DNA of 64,000 nucleotides from Calliopsis andreniformis (GCF_051401765.1 NW_027480565.1:620001-684000), one strand, 5' to 3'. Counted from the stretch's first letter, positions 11,352 to 25,475 are shown. The notes: a model not told the origin generated them from the sequence alone. Numbers and translations are program-made.

Positions 11352-14343
11352 GAATATTGATCTAACGTCCTCGTTTCCAACCGACGACTTTCGGTTCCGG
11401 AGCGACACGAACGCGCCATGATTCTCGATTATCTCGAAACAGGTAAGAGACACAGGACAACAAGTGTATGGCTTTAGAGAGCCACGAGCACCAGGAATAA
11501 GGATCTACCGCAGCCCCTTCGTTCCGTCGACATTCGGTTCCGGAGCGACACGAACGGGGACTTAGAATTTTTTCGCTCGGGCTCCGGAGCGACACGAACG
11601 GGGACTTAGAATATTTTCGCTCGGACTCCGGAGCGACACGATCGCTCCGATATTCTACGTTCTCTCGGTCCACGGGCATCATAGAGCAAAACAGCCTAAT
11701 AGGTTTAGAGTGCCTCAACGATAAGGAATATGGATCTAACGTTCTTGTTTCGAACCGACGACTTTCGGTTCCGGAGCGACACGAACGCTCCATGATTCTC
11801 GATTATCTCGACACAGGTAAGAGACAGAGGACAACAAGTGTATGGTTTTAGAGAGCCACGTGCACCAGGAAAAAGGATCTACCGTTGCCCCTTCGTTCCG
11901 TCGACATTCGGTTCCGGAGCGACACGAACGGGGACTTAGAATTTTTTCGCTCGGGCTCCGGAGGGACACGAACGGGGACTTAGAATATTTTCGCTCGGAC
12001 TCCGGAGCGACACGATCGCTCCGATATGCTACGTTTTCTCGGTCCTCGGGCATCAGAGAGCAAAACAGCCTAATAGTCTTAGAGTGCCTCAACGATCAGG
12101 AATATGGATCTAACGTTCTCGTTTCGAACCGACGACTTTCGGTTCCGGAGCGACACGAACGCTCCATGATTCTCGATTATCTCGACACAGGTAAGAGACA
12201 GAGGACAACAAGTGTATGGTTTTAGATAGCCACGAGCACCAGGAATAAGGATCTACCGTTGCCCCTTCGTTCCGTCGACATTCGGTTCCGGAGCGACACG
12301 AACGGGGACTTAGAATTTTTTCGCTCGGGCTCCGGAGGGACACGAACGGGGACTTAGAATATTTTCGCTCGGACTCCGGAGCGACACGATCGGTCCGATA
12401 TGCTACGTTCTCTCGGTGCTCGGGCATCAGAGAGCAAAACAGCCTAATAGTTTTAGAGTGCCTCAACGATCAGGAATATGGATCTAACGTTCTTGTCTCG
12501 AACCGACGACTTTCGGTTCCGGAGCGACACGAACGCTCCATGATTCTCGATTATCTCGACACAGGTAAGAGACACAGGACAACAAGTGTATGGCTTTAGA
12601 GAGCCACGAGCACCAGGAATAAGGATCTACCGCTGCCCCTTCGTTCCGTCGACATTCGGTTCCGGAGCGACACGAACGGTGACTTAGAATTTTTTCGCTC
12701 GGGCTCCGGAGCGTCACGAACGGGGACTTAGAATATTCTCGCTCGGACTTCGGAGCGACACGATCGCTCCGGTATGCTACGTTCTCTCGGTCCACGGGCA
12801 TCAGAGAGCAAAACAGCCTAATAGTTTTAGAGTGCCTCAACGATCAGGAATATTGATCTAACGTCCTCGTTTCCAACCGACGACTTTCGGTTCCGGAGCG
12901 ACACGAACGCGCCATGATTCTCGATTATCTCGAAACAGGTAAGAGACACAGGACAACAAGTGTATGGCTTTAGAGAGCCACGAGCACCAGGAATAAGGAT
13001 CTACCGCAGCCCCTTCGTTCCGTCGACATTCGGTTCCGGAGCGACACGAACGGGGACTTAGAATTTTTTCGCTCGGGCTCCGGAGCGACACGAACGGGGA
13101 CTTAGAATATTTTCGCTCGGACTCCGGAGCGACACGATCGCTCCGATATTCTACGTTCTCTCGGTCCACGGGCATCATAGAGCAAAACAGCCTAATAGGT
13201 ATAGAGTGCCTCAACGATAAGGAATATGGATCTAACGTTCTTGTTTCGAACCGACGACTTTCGGTTCCGGAGCGACACGAACGCTCCATGATTCTCGATT
13301 ATCTCGACACAGGTAAGAGACAGAGGACAACAAGTGTATGGTTTTAGAGAGCCACGTGCACCAGGAAAAAGGATCTACCGTTGCCCCTTCGTTCCGTCGA
13401 CATTCGGTTCCGGAGCGACACGAACGGGGACTTAGAATTTTTTCGCTCGGGCTCCGGAGGGACACGAACGGGGACTTAGAATATTTTCGCTCGGACTCCG
13501 GAGCGACACGATCGCTCCGATATGCTACGTTTTCTCGGTCCTCGGGCATCAGAGAGCAAAACAGCCTAATAGTCTTAGAGTGCCTCAACGATCAGGAATA
13601 TGGATCTAACGTTCTCGTTTCGAACCGACGACTTTCGGTTCCGGAGCGACACGAACGCTCCATGATTCTCGATTATCTCGACACAGGTAAGAGACAGAGG
13701 ACAACAAGTGTATGGTTTTAGATAGCCACGAGCACCAGGAATAAGGATCTACCGTTGTCCCTTCGTTCCGGCGACATTCGGTTCCGGAGCGACACGAACG
13801 GGGACTTATAATTTTTTCGCTCGGGCTCCGGAGGGACACGAACGGGGACTTAGAATATTTTCGCTCGGTCTCCGGAGCGACACGATCGCTCCGATATGCT
13901 ACGTTCTCTCGGTGCTCGGGCATCAGAGAGGAAAACAGCCTAATAGTTTTAGAGTGCCTCAACGATCAGGAATATGGATCTAACGTTCTTGTTTCGAACC
14001 GACGACTTTCTGTTCCGGAGCGACACGAACGCTCCGTGATTCTCGATTATCTCGACACAGGTAAGAGACACAGGACAACAAGTGTATGGCTTTAGAGAGC
14101 CACGAGCACCAGGAATAAGGATCTACCGCTGCCCCTTCGTTCCGTCGACATTCGGTTCCGGAGCGACACGAACGGTGACTTAGAATTTTTTCGCTCGGGC
14201 TCCGGGGCGTCACGAACGGGGACTTAGAATATTCTCGCTCGGACTTCGGAGCGACACGATCGCTCCGGTATGCTACGTTCTCTCGGTCCACGGGCATCAG
14301 AGAGCAAAACAGCCTAATAGTTTTAGAGTGCCTCAACGATCAG
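11352..14343 (+). repeat. 2992-bp eight-monomer unit, copy 2
   Basis: Private tags shared with copy 3 at offset 2992 are GGTATAGAG (A at 13201 and 16193), GACTTATAATTTT and CTCGGTCTCCGG in the second 'c', and GAGAGGAAAAC. Confidence 0.9.
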
Positions 14344-17335
14344 GAATATTGATCTAACGTCCTCGTTTCCAACCGACGACTTTCGGTTCCGGAGCGACAC
14401 GAACGCGCCATGATTCTCGATTATCTCGAAACAGGTAAGAGACACAGGACAACAAGTGTATGGCTTTAGAGAGCCACGAGCACCAGGAATAAGGATCTAC
14501 CGCAGCCCCTTCGTTCCGTCGACATTCGGTTCCGGAGCGACACGAACGGGGACTTAGAATTTTTTCGCTCGGGCTCCGGAGCGACACGAACGGGGACTTA
14601 GAATATTTTCGCTCGGACTCCGGAGCGACACGATCGCTCCGATATTCTACGTTCTCTCGGTCCACGGGCATCATAGAGCAAAACAGCCTAATAGGTTTAG
14701 AGTGCCTCAACGATAAGGAATATGGATCTAACGTTCTTGTTTCGAACCGACGACTTTCGGTTCCGGAGCGACACGAACGCTCCATGATTCTCGATTATCT
14801 CGACACAGGTAAGAGACAGAGGACAACAAGTGTATGGTTTTAGAGAGCCACGTGCACCAGGAAAAAGGATCTACCGTTGCCCCTTCGTTCCGTCGACATT
14901 CGGTTCCGGAGCGACACGAACGGGGACTTAGAATTTTTTCGCTCGGGCTCCGGAGGGACACGAACGGGGACTTAGAATATTTTCGCTCGGACTCCGGAGC
15001 GACACGATCGCTCCGATATGCTACGTTTTCTCGGTCCTCGGGCATCAGAGAGCAAAACAGCCTAATAGTCTTAGAGTGCCTCAACGATCAGGAATATGGA
15101 TCTAACGTTCTCGTTTCGAACCGACGACTTTCGGTTCCGGAGCGACACGAACGCTCCATGATTCTCGATTATCTCGACACAGGTAAGAGACAGAGGACAA
15201 CAAGTGTATGGTTTTAGATAGCCACGAGCACCAGGAATAAGGATCTACCGTTGCCCCTTCGTTCCGTCGACATTCGGTTCCGGAGCGACACGAACGGGGA
15301 CTTAGAATTTTTTCGCTCGGGCTCCGGAGGGACACGAACGGGGACTTAGAATATTTTCGCTCGGACTCCGGAGCGACACGATCGGTCCGATATGCTACGT
15401 TCTCTCGGTGCTCGGGCATCAGAGAGCAAAACAGCCTAATAGTTTTAGAGTGCCTCAACGATCAGGAATATGGATCTAACGTTCTTGTCTCGAACCGACG
15501 ACTTTCGGTTCCGGAGCGACACGAACGCTCCATGATTCTCGATTATCTCGACACAGGTAAGAGACACAGGACAACAAGTGTATGGCTTTAGAGAGCCACG
15601 AGCACCAGGAATAAGGATCTACCGCTGCCCCTTCGTTCCGTCGACATTCGGTTCCGGAGCGACACGAACGGTGACTTAGAATTTTTTCGCTCGGGCTCCG
15701 GAGCGTCACGAACGGGGACTTAGAATATTCTCGCTCGGACTTCGGAGCGACACGATCGCTCCGGTATGCTACGTTCTCTCGGTCCACGGGCATCAGAGAG
15801 CAAAACAGCCTAATAGTTTTAGAGTGCCTCAACGATCAGGAATATTGATCTAACGTCCTCGTTTCCAACCGACGACTTTCGGTTCCGGAGCGACACGAAC
15901 GCGCCATGATTCTCGATTATCTCGAAACAGGTAAGAGACACAGGACAACAAGTGTATGGCTTTAGAGAGCCACGAGCACCAGGAATAAGGATCTACCGCA
16001 GCCCCTTCGTTCCGTCGACATTCGGTTCCGGAGCGACACGAACGGGGACTTAGAATTTTTTCGCTCGGGCTCCGGAGCGACACGAACGGGGACTTAGAAT
16101 ATTTTCGCTCGGACTCCGGAGCGACACGATCGCTCCGATATTCTACGTTCTCTCGGTCCACGGGCATCATAGAGCAAAACAGCCTAATAGGTATAGAGTG
16201 CCTCAACGATAAGGAATATGGATCTAACGTTCTTGTTTCGAACCGACGACTTTCGGTTCCGGAGCGACACGAACGCTCCATGATTCTCGATTATCTCGAC
16301 ACAGGTAAGAGACAGAGGACAACAAGTGTATGGTTTTAGAGAGCCACGTGCACCAGGAAAAAGGATCTACCGTTGCCCCTTCGTTCCGTCGACATTCGGT
16401 TCCGGAGCGACACGAACGGGGACTTAGAATTTTTTCGCTCGGGCTCCGGAGGGACACGAACGGGGACTTAGAATATTTTCGCTCGGACTCCGGAGCGACA
16501 CGATCGCTCCGATATGCTACGTTTTCTCGGTCCTCGGGCATCAGAGAGCAAAACAGCCTAATAGTCTTAGAGTGCCTCAACGATCAGGAATATGGATCTA
16601 ACGTTCTCGTTTCGAACCGACGACTTTCGGTTCCGGAGCGACACGAACGCTCCATGATTCTCGATTATCTCGACACAGGTAAGAGACAGAGGACAACAAG
16701 TGTATGGTTTTAGATAGCCACGAGCACCAGGAATAAGGATCTACCGTTGTCCCTTCGTTCCGGCGACATTCGGTTCCGGAGCGACACGAACGGGGACTTA
16801 TAATTTTTTCGCTCGGGCTCCGGAGGGACACGAACGGGGACTTAGAATATTTTCGCTCGGTCTCCGGAGCGACACGATCGCTCCGATATGCTACGTTCTC
16901 TCGGTGCTCGGGCATCAGAGAGGAAAACAGCCTAATAGTTTTAGAGTGCCTCAACGATCAGGAATATGGATCTAACGTTCTTGTTTCGAACCGACGACTT
17001 TCTGTTCCGGAGCGACACGAACGCTCCGTGATTCTCGATTATCTCGACACAGGTAAGAGACACAGGACAACAAGTGTATGGTTTTAGAGATCCACGAGCA
17101 CCAGGAAAAAGGATCTACCGTTGCCCCTTCGTTCCGTCGACATTCGGTTCCGGAGCGACACGAACGGGGACTTAGAATTTTTTCGCTCGGGCTCCGGTGG
17201 GACACGAACGGGGACTTAGAATATTTTCGCTCGGACTCCGGAGCGACACGATCGCTCCGATATGCTACGTTTTCTCGGTCCTCGGGCATCAGAGAGCAAA
17301 ACAGCCTAATAGTCTTAGAGTGCCTCAACGATCAG
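14344..17335 (+). repeat. 2992-bp eight-monomer unit, copy 3
   Basis: Nearly identical to copy 2 until the last monomer (16962), which is a chimera. Its left part is of the GAGATCCACGAG type and its right part has the 'b' tag GAAAAAGG. The switch lies in 17098-17107. Confidence 0.9.
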
Positions 17336-17709
17336 GAATATGGATCTAACGTTCTCGTTTCGAACCGACGACTTTCGGTTCCGGAGCGACACGAACGCTC
17401 CATGATTCTCGATTATCTCGACACAGGTAAGAGACAGAGGACAACAAGTGTATGGTTTTAGATAGCCACGAGCACCAGGAATAAGGATCTACCGTTGCCC
17501 CTTCGTTCCGTCGACATTCGGTTCCGGAGCGACACGAACGGGGACTTAGAATTTTTTCGCTCGGGCTCCGGAGGGACACGAACGGGGACTTAGAATATTT
17601 TCGCTCGGACTCCGGAGCGACACGATCGCTCCGATATTCTACGTTCTCTCGGTCCACGGGCATCATAGAGCAAAACAGCCTAATAGGTTTAGAGTGCCTC
17701 AACGATAAG

Positions 17710-20700
17710 GAATATGGATCTAACGTTCTTGTTTCGAACCGACGACTTTCGGTTCCGGAGCGACACGAACGCTCCATGATTCTCGATTATCTCGACACAG
17801 GTAAGAGACAGAGGACAACAAGTGTATGGTTTTAGAGAGCCACGTGCACCAGGAAAAAGGATCTACCGTTGCCCCTTCGTTCCGTCGACATTCGGTTCCG
17901 GAGCGACACGAACGGCGACTTAGAATTTTTTCGCTCGGGCTCCGGAGGGACACGAACGGGGACTTAGAATATTTTCGCTCGGACTCCGGAGCGACACGAT
18001 CGCTCCGATATGCTACGTTTTCTCGGTCCTCGGGCATCAGAGAGCAAAACAGCCTAATAGTCTTAGAGTGCCTCAACGATCAGGAATATGGATCTAACGT
18101 TCTCGTTTCGAAGGGACGACTTTCGGTTCCGGAGCGACACGAACGCTCCATGATTCTCGATTATCTCGACACAGGTAAGAGACAGAGGACAACAAGTGTA
18201 TGGTTTTAGATAGCCACGAGCACCAGGAATAAGGATCTACCGTTGTCCCTTCGTTCCGGCGACATTCGGTTCCGGAGCGACACGAACGGGGACTTAGAAT
18301 TTTTTCGCTCGGGCTCCGGAGGGACACGAACGGGGACTTAGAATATTTTCGCTCGGACTCCGGAGCGACACGATCGCTCCGATATGCTACGTTCTCTCGG
18401 TGCTCGGGCATCAGAGAGCAAAACAGCCTAATAGTTTTAGAGTGCCTCAACGATCAGGAATATGGATCTAACGTTCTTGTTTCGAACCGACGACTTTCTG
18501 TTCCGGAGCGACACGAACGCTCCGTGATTCTCGATTATCTCGACACAGGTAAGAGACACAGGACAACAAGTGTATGGTTTTAGAGATCCACGAGCACCAG
18601 GAATAAGGATCTACCGTTGTCACTTCGTTCCGGCGACATTCGGTGTCGGAGCGACACGAACGGTGACTTAGAATTTTTTCGCTCGGGCTCCGGAGCGTCA
18701 CGAACGGGGACTTAGAATATTCTCGCTCGGACTCCAGAGCGACACGATCGCTCCGGTATGCTACGTTCTCTCGGTCCACGGGCAATAGAGAGCAAAACAG
18801 CCTAATAGTCTTAGAGTGCCTCAACGATCAGGAATATGGATCTAACGTTCTCGTTTCGAAGCGACGACTTTCGGTTCCGGAGCGACACGAACGCTCCATG
18901 ATTCTCGATTATCTCGACACAGGTAAGAGACAGAGGACAACAAGTGTATGGTTTTAGAGAGCCACGAGCACCAGGAATAAGGATCTACCGTTGTCCCTTC
19001 GTTCCGGCGACATTCGGTTCCGGAGGGACACGAACGGGGACTTAGAATATTTTCGCTCGGACTCCGGAGCGACACGATCGCTCCGATATGCTACGTTCTC
19101 TCGGTGCTCGGGCATCAGAGAGCAAAACAGCCTAATAGTTTTAGAGTGCCTCAACGATCAGGAATATGGATCTAACGTTCTTGTTTCGAACCGACGACTT
19201 TCTGTTCCGGAGCGACACGAACGCTCCGTGATTCTCGATTATCTCGACACAGGTAAGAGACACAGGACAACAAGTGTATGGTTTTAGAGATCCACGAGCA
19301 CCAGGAATAAGGATCTACCGTTGTCACTTCGTTCCGGCGACATTCGGTTCCGGAGCGACACGAACGGTGACTTAGAATCTTTTCGCTCGGGCTCCGGAGC
19401 GACACGAACGGGGACTTAGTATATTTTCGATCGGACTACGGAGCGACACGATCGCTCCGATATTCTACGTTCTCTCGGTCCACGGGCATCATAGAGCAAA
19501 ACAGCCTAATAGGTTTAGAGTGCCTCAACGATAAGGAATATGGATCTAACGTTCTTGTTTCGAACCGACGACTTTCGGTTGCGGAGCGACACGAACGCTC
19601 CATGATTCTCGATTATCTCGACACAGGTAAGAGACAGACGACAACAAGTGTATGGTTTTAGAGAGCCACGTGCACCAGGAATAAGGATCTACCGTTGCCC
19701 CTTCGTTCCGTCGACATTCGGTTCCGGAGCGACACGAACGGGGACTTTGAATTTTTTCGCTCGGGCTCCGGAGGGACACGAACGGGGACTTAGAATATTT
19801 TCGCTCGGACTCCGGAGCGACACGATCGCTCCGATATGCTACGTTCTCTCGGTGCTCGGGCATCAGAGAGCAAAACAGCCTAATAGTTTTAGAGTGCCTC
19901 AACGATCAGGAATATGGATCTAACGTTCTTGTCTCGAACCGACGACTTTCGGTTCCGGAGCGACACGAACGCTCCATGATTCTCGATTATCTCGACACAG
20001 GTAAGAGACACAGGACAACAAGTGTATGGCTTTAGAGAGCCACGAGCACCAGGAATAAGGATCTACCGCTGCCCCTTCGTTCCGTCGACATTCGGTTCCG
20101 GAGCGACACGAACGGTGACTTAGAACTTTTTCGCTCGGGCTCCGGAGCGTCACGAACGGGGACTTAGAATATTCTCGCTCGGACTCCGGAGCGACACGAT
20201 CGCTCCGCTATGCTACGTTCTCTCGGTCCACGGGCATCAGAGAGCAAAACAGCCCAATAGTTTTAGAGTGCCTCAACGATCAGGAATATGGATCTAACGT
20301 CCTCGTTTCCAACCGACGACTTTCGGTTCCGGAGCGACACGAACGCTCCATGATTCTCGATTATCTCGACACAGGTAAGAGACACAGGACAGCAAGTGTA
20401 TGGCTTTAGAGAGCCACGAGCACCAGGAATAAGGATCTACCGCTGCCCCTTCGTTCCGTCGACATTCGGTTCCGGAGCGACACGAACGGGGACTTAGAAT
20501 TTTTTCGCTCGGGCTCCGGAGCGACACGAACGGGGACTTAGAATATTTTCGCTCGGACTCCGGAGCGACACGATCGCTCCGATATTCTACGTTCTCTCGG
20601 TCCACGGGCATCATAGAGCAAAACAGCCTAATAGGTTTAGAGTGCCTCAACGATAAGGAATATGGATCTAACGTTCTTGTTTCGAACCGACGACTTTCGG

Positions 20701-21405
20701 TTCCGGAGCGACACGAACGGTCCATGATTCTCGATTATCTCGACACAGGTAAGAGACAGAGGACAACAAGTGTATGGTTTTAGAGAGCCACGTGCACCAG
20801 GAAAAAGGATCTACCGTTGCCCCTTCGTTCCGTCGACATTCGGTTCCGGAGCGACACGAACGGGGACTTAGAATTTTTTCGCTCGGGCTCCAGAGGGACA
20901 CGAACGGGGACTTAGAATATTTTCGCTCGGACTCCGGAGCGACACGATCGCTCCGATATGCTACGTTCTCTCGGTCCTCGGGCATCAGAGAGCAAAACAG
21001 CCTAATAGGTTTAGAGTGCCTCAACGATAAGGAATATGGATCTAACGTTCTTGTTTCGAACCGACGACTTTCGGTTCCGGAGCGACACGAACGCGCCATG
21101 ATTCTCGATTATCTCGACACAGGTAAGAGACACAGGACAACAAGTGTATGGCTTTAGAGAGCCACGAGCACCAGGAATAAGGATCTACCGCAGCCCCTTC
21201 GTTCCGTCGACATTCGGTTCCGGAGAGACACGAACGGGGACTTAGAATTTTTTCGCTCGGGCTCCGGAGCGACACGAACGGGGACTTAGAATATTTTCGC
21301 TCGGACTCCGGAGCGACACGATCGCTCCGATATTCTACGTTCTCTCGGTCCACGGGCATCATAGAGCAAAACAGCCTAATAGGTTTAGAGTGCCTCAACG
21401 ATAAG
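17710..21405 (+). repeat. 3696-bp higher-order unit, copy 1
   Basis: Monomers start at 17710, 18084, 18458, 18832 (330 bp), 19162, 19536, 19910, 20284, 20658 and 21032. Markers shared with copy 2 are GAAGGGACGAC, CTCCAGAGCG with GGCAATAGAG, GGTTGCGGAG, TTTCGATCGG and ACGGTCCATG. A difference I could see is C at 20126, against T at the matching base 23822. Confidence 0.92.
18832..19161 (+). repeat. 330-bp monomer
   Basis: The single unit begins TCCGGAGGGACACG, so the first standard unit is the one missing. Confidence 0.92.
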
Positions 21406-24400
21406 GAATATGGATCTAACGTTCTTGTTTCGAACCGACGACTTTCGGTTCCGGAGCGACACGAACGCTCCATGATTCTCGATTATCTCGACACAGGTAA
21501 GAGACAGAGGACAACAAGTGTATGGTTTTAGAGAGCCACGTGCACCAGGAAAAAGGATCTACCGTTGCCCCTTCGTTCCGTCGACATTCGGTTCCGGAGC
21601 GACACGAACGGCGACTTAGAATTTTTTCGCTCGGGCTCCGGAGGGACACGAACGGGGACTTAGAATATTTTCGCTCGGACTCCGGAGCGACACGATCGCT
21701 CCGATATGCTACGTTTTCTCGGTCCTCGGGCATCAGAGAGCAAAACAGCCTAATAGTCTTAGAGTGCCTCAACGATCAGGAATATGGATCTAACGTTCTC
21801 GTTTCGAAGGGACGACTTTCGGTTCCGGAGCGACACGAACGCTCCATGATTCTCGATTATCTCGACACAGGTAAGAGACAGAGGACAACAAGTGTATGGT
21901 TTTAGATAGCCACGAGCACCAGGAATAAGGATCTACCGTTGTCCCTTCGTTCCGGCGACATTCGGTTCCGGAGCGACACGAACGGGGACTTAGAATTTTT
22001 TCGCTCGGGCTCCGGAGGGACACGAACGGGGACTTAGAATATTTTCGCTCGGACTCCGGAGCGACACGATCGCTCCGATATGCTACGTTCTCTCGGTGCT
22101 CGGGCATCAGAGAGCAAAACAGCCTAATAGTTTTAGAGTGCCTCAACGATCAGGAATATGGATCTAACGTTCTTGTTTCGAACCGACGACTTTCTGTTCC
22201 GGAGCGACACGAACGCTCCGTGATTCTCGATTATCTCGACACAGGTAAGAGACACAGGACAACAAGTGTATGGTTTTAGAGATCCACGAGCACCAGGAAT
22301 AAGGATCTACCGTTGTCACTTCGTTCCGGCGACATTCGGTGTCGGAGCGACACGAACGGTGACTTAGAATTTTTTCGCTCGGGCTCCGGAGCGTCACGAA
22401 CGGGGACTTAGAATATTCTCGCTCGGACTCCAGAGCGACACGATCGCTCCGGTATGCTACGTTCTCTCGGTCCACGGGCAATAGAGAGCAAAACAGCCTA
22501 ATAGTCTTAGAGTGCCTCAACGATCAGGAATATGGATCTAACGTTCTCGTTTCGAAGCGACGACTTTCGGTTCCGGAGCGACACGAACGCTCCATGATTC
22601 TCGATTATCTCGACACAGGTAAGAGACAGAGGACAACAAGTGTATGGTTTTAGAGAGCCACGAGCACCAGGAATAAGGATCTACCGTTGTCCCTTCGTTC
22701 CGGCGACATTCGGTTCCGGAGGGACACGAACGGGGACTTAGAATATTTTCGCTCGGACTCCGGAGCGACACGATCGCTCCGATATGCTACGTTCTCTCGG
22801 TGCTCGGGCATCAGAGAGCAAAACAGCCTAATAGTTTTAGAGTGCCTCAACGATCAGGAATATGGATCTAACGTTCTTGTTTCGAACCGACGACTTTCTG
22901 TTCCGGAGCGACACGAACGCTCCGTGATTCTCGATTATCTCGACACAGGTAAGAGACACAGGACAACAAGTGTATGGTTTTAGAGATCCACGAGCACCAG
23001 GAATAAGGATCTACCGTTGTCACTTCGTTCCGGCGACATTCGGTTCCGGAGCGACACGAACGGTGACTTAGAATCTTTTCGCTCGGGCTCCGGAGCGACA
23101 CGAACGGGGACTTAGTATATTTTCGATCGGACTACGGAGCGACACGATCGCTCCGATATTCTACGTTCTCTCGGTCCACGGGCATCATAGAGCAAAACAG
23201 CCTAATAGGTTTAGAGTGCCTCAACGATAAGGAATATGGATCTAACGTTCTTGTTTCGAACCGACGACTTTCGGTTGCGGAGCGACACGAACGCTCCATG
23301 ATTCTCGATTATCTCGACACAGGTAAGAGACAGACGACAACAAGTGTATGGTTTTAGAGAGCCACGTGCACCAGGAATAAGGATCTACCGTTGCCCCTTC
23401 GTTCCGTCGACATTCGGTTCCGGAGCGACACGAACGGGGACTTTGAATTTTTTCGCTCGGGCTCCGGAGGGACACGAACGGGGACTTAGAATATTTTCGC
23501 TCGGACTCCGGAGCGACACGATCGCTCCGATATGCTACGTTCTCTCGGTGCTCGGGCATCAGAGAGCAAAACAGCCTAATAGTTTTAGAGTGCCTCAACG
23601 ATCAGGAATATGGATCTAACGTTCTTGTCTCGAACCGACGACTTTCGGTTCCGGAGCGACACGAACGCTCCATGATTCTCGATTATCTCGACACAGGTAA
23701 GAGACACAGGACAACAAGTGTATGGCTTTAGAGAGCCACGAGCACCAGGAATAAGGATCTACCGCTGCCCCTTCGTTCCGTCGACATTCGGTTCCGGAGC
23801 GACACGAACGGTGACTTAGAATTTTTTCGCTCGGGCTCCGGAGCGTCACGAACGGGGACTTAGAATATTCTCGCTCGGACTCCGGAGCGACACGATCGCT
23901 CCGCTATGCTACGTTCTCTCGGTCCACGGGCATCAGAGAGCAAAACAGCCCAATAGTTTTAGAGTGCCTCAACGATCAGGAATATGGATCTAACGTCCTC
24001 GTTTCCAACCGACGACTTTCGGTTCCGGAGCGACACGAACGCTCCATGATTCTCGATTATCTCGACACAGGTAAGAGACACAGGACAGCAAGTGTATGGC
24101 TTTAGAGAGCCACGAGCACCAGGAATAAGGATCTACCGCTGCCCCTTCGTTCCGTCGACATTCGGTTCCGGAGCGACACGAACGGGGACTTAGAATTTTT
24201 TCGCTCGGGCTCCGGAGCGACACGAACGGGGACTTAGAATATTTTCGCTCGGACTCCGGAGCGACACGATCGCTCCGATATTCTACGTTCTCTCGGTCCA
24301 CGGGCATCATAGAGCAAAACAGCCTAATAGGTTTAGAGTGCCTCAACGATAAGGAATATGGATCTAACGTTCTTGTTTCGAACCGACGACTTTCGGTTCC

Positions 24401-25101
24401 GGAGCGACACGAACGGTCCATGATTCTCGATTATCTCGACACAGGTAAGAGACAGAGGACAACAAGTGTATGGTTTTAGAGAGCCACGTGCACCAGGAAA
24501 AAGGATCTACCGTTGCCCCTTCGTTCCGTCGACATTCGGTTCCGGAGCGACACGAACGGGGACTTAGAATTTTTTCGCTCGGGCTCCAGAGGGACACGAA
24601 CGGGGACTTAGAATATTTTCGCTCGGACTCCGGAGCGACACGATCGCTCCGATATGCTACGTTCTCTCGGTCCTCGGGCATCAGAGAGCAAAACAGCCTA
24701 ATAGTCTTAGAGTTCCTCAACGATCAGGAATATGGATCTAACGTTCTCGTTTCGAAGCGACGACTTTCGGTTCCGGAGCGACACGAACGCTCCATGATTC
24801 TCGATTATCTCGACACAGGTAAGAGACAGAGGACAACAAGTGTATGGTTTTAGATAGCCACGAGCACCAGGAATAAGGATCTACCGTTGTCCCTTCGTTC
24901 CGGCGACATTCGGTTCCGGAGCGACACGAACGGTGACTTAGAATTTTTTCGCTCGGGCTCCGGAGCGACACGAACGGGGACTTAGAATATTTTCGCTCGG
25001 ACTCCGGAGCGACACGATCGCTCCGATATGCTACGTTCTGTCGGTCCACGGGCATCAGAGAGCAAAACAGGCTAATAGTTTTAGAGTGCCTCAACGATCA
25101 G
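21406..25101 (+). repeat. 3696-bp higher-order unit, copy 2
   Basis: Collinear with copy 1 through the monomer at 24354. It then switches: AATAGTCTTAGAGTTCCTC near 24703 replaces AATAGGTTTAGAGTGCCTC, and the monomer at 24728 is of another type. Confidence 0.92.
22528..22857 (+). repeat. 330-bp monomer
   Basis: Copy of 18832-19161 at offset 3696. Confidence 0.93.
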
Positions 25102-25475
25102 GAATATGGATCTAACGTTCTCGTTTCGAAGCGACGACTTTCGGTTCCGGAGCGACACGAACGCTCCATGATTCTCGATTATCTCGACACAGGTAAGAGA
25201 CAGAGGACAACAAGTGTATGGTTTTAGATAGCCACGAGCACCAGGAATAAGGATCTACCGCTGCCCCTTCGTTCCGTCGACATTCGGTTCCGGAGCGACA
25301 CGAACGGGGACTTAGAATTTTTTCGCTCGGGCTCCGGAGCGACACGAACGGGGACTTAGAATCTTTTCGCTCGTACTCCGGAGCGACACGCTCGCTCCGA
25401 TATGCTACATTCTCTCGGTCCACGGGCATCAGAGAGCAAAACAGCCTAATAGCTTTAGAGTGCCTCAACGATCAG

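Larger units (their letters stand above)
7986..17335. repeat. Satellite domain 2: regular 1496-bp four-monomer HOR
   Basis: After one 'd' monomer at 7986, six phased 4-mers (a-b-c-d) start at 8360, 9856, 11352, 12848, 14344 and 15840, all built from 374-bp monomers. Tags: a has ATTGATCTAACGTCCTCG and GCGCCATG. b has ACGTGCACCAGG, with GAAAAAGG in all but the second 4-mer. c has GATAGCC, except that the second-4-mer copy (10604) has GAGAGCCACGTG. d has GTTCTTGTCTCG or a relative plus ACCGCTGCCCC. The second 4-mer (9856-11351) is the most divergent. Confidence 0.9.
17336..25101. repeat. Satellite domain 3: tandem 3696-bp duplication
   Basis: After a bridging monomer at 17336, two ten-monomer units (nine of 374 bp plus one of 330 bp) lie at 17710-21405 and 21406-25101. 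The actual matching segments, judged by shared variants, are roughly 17560-20990 and 21256-24690. Confidence 0.92.
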
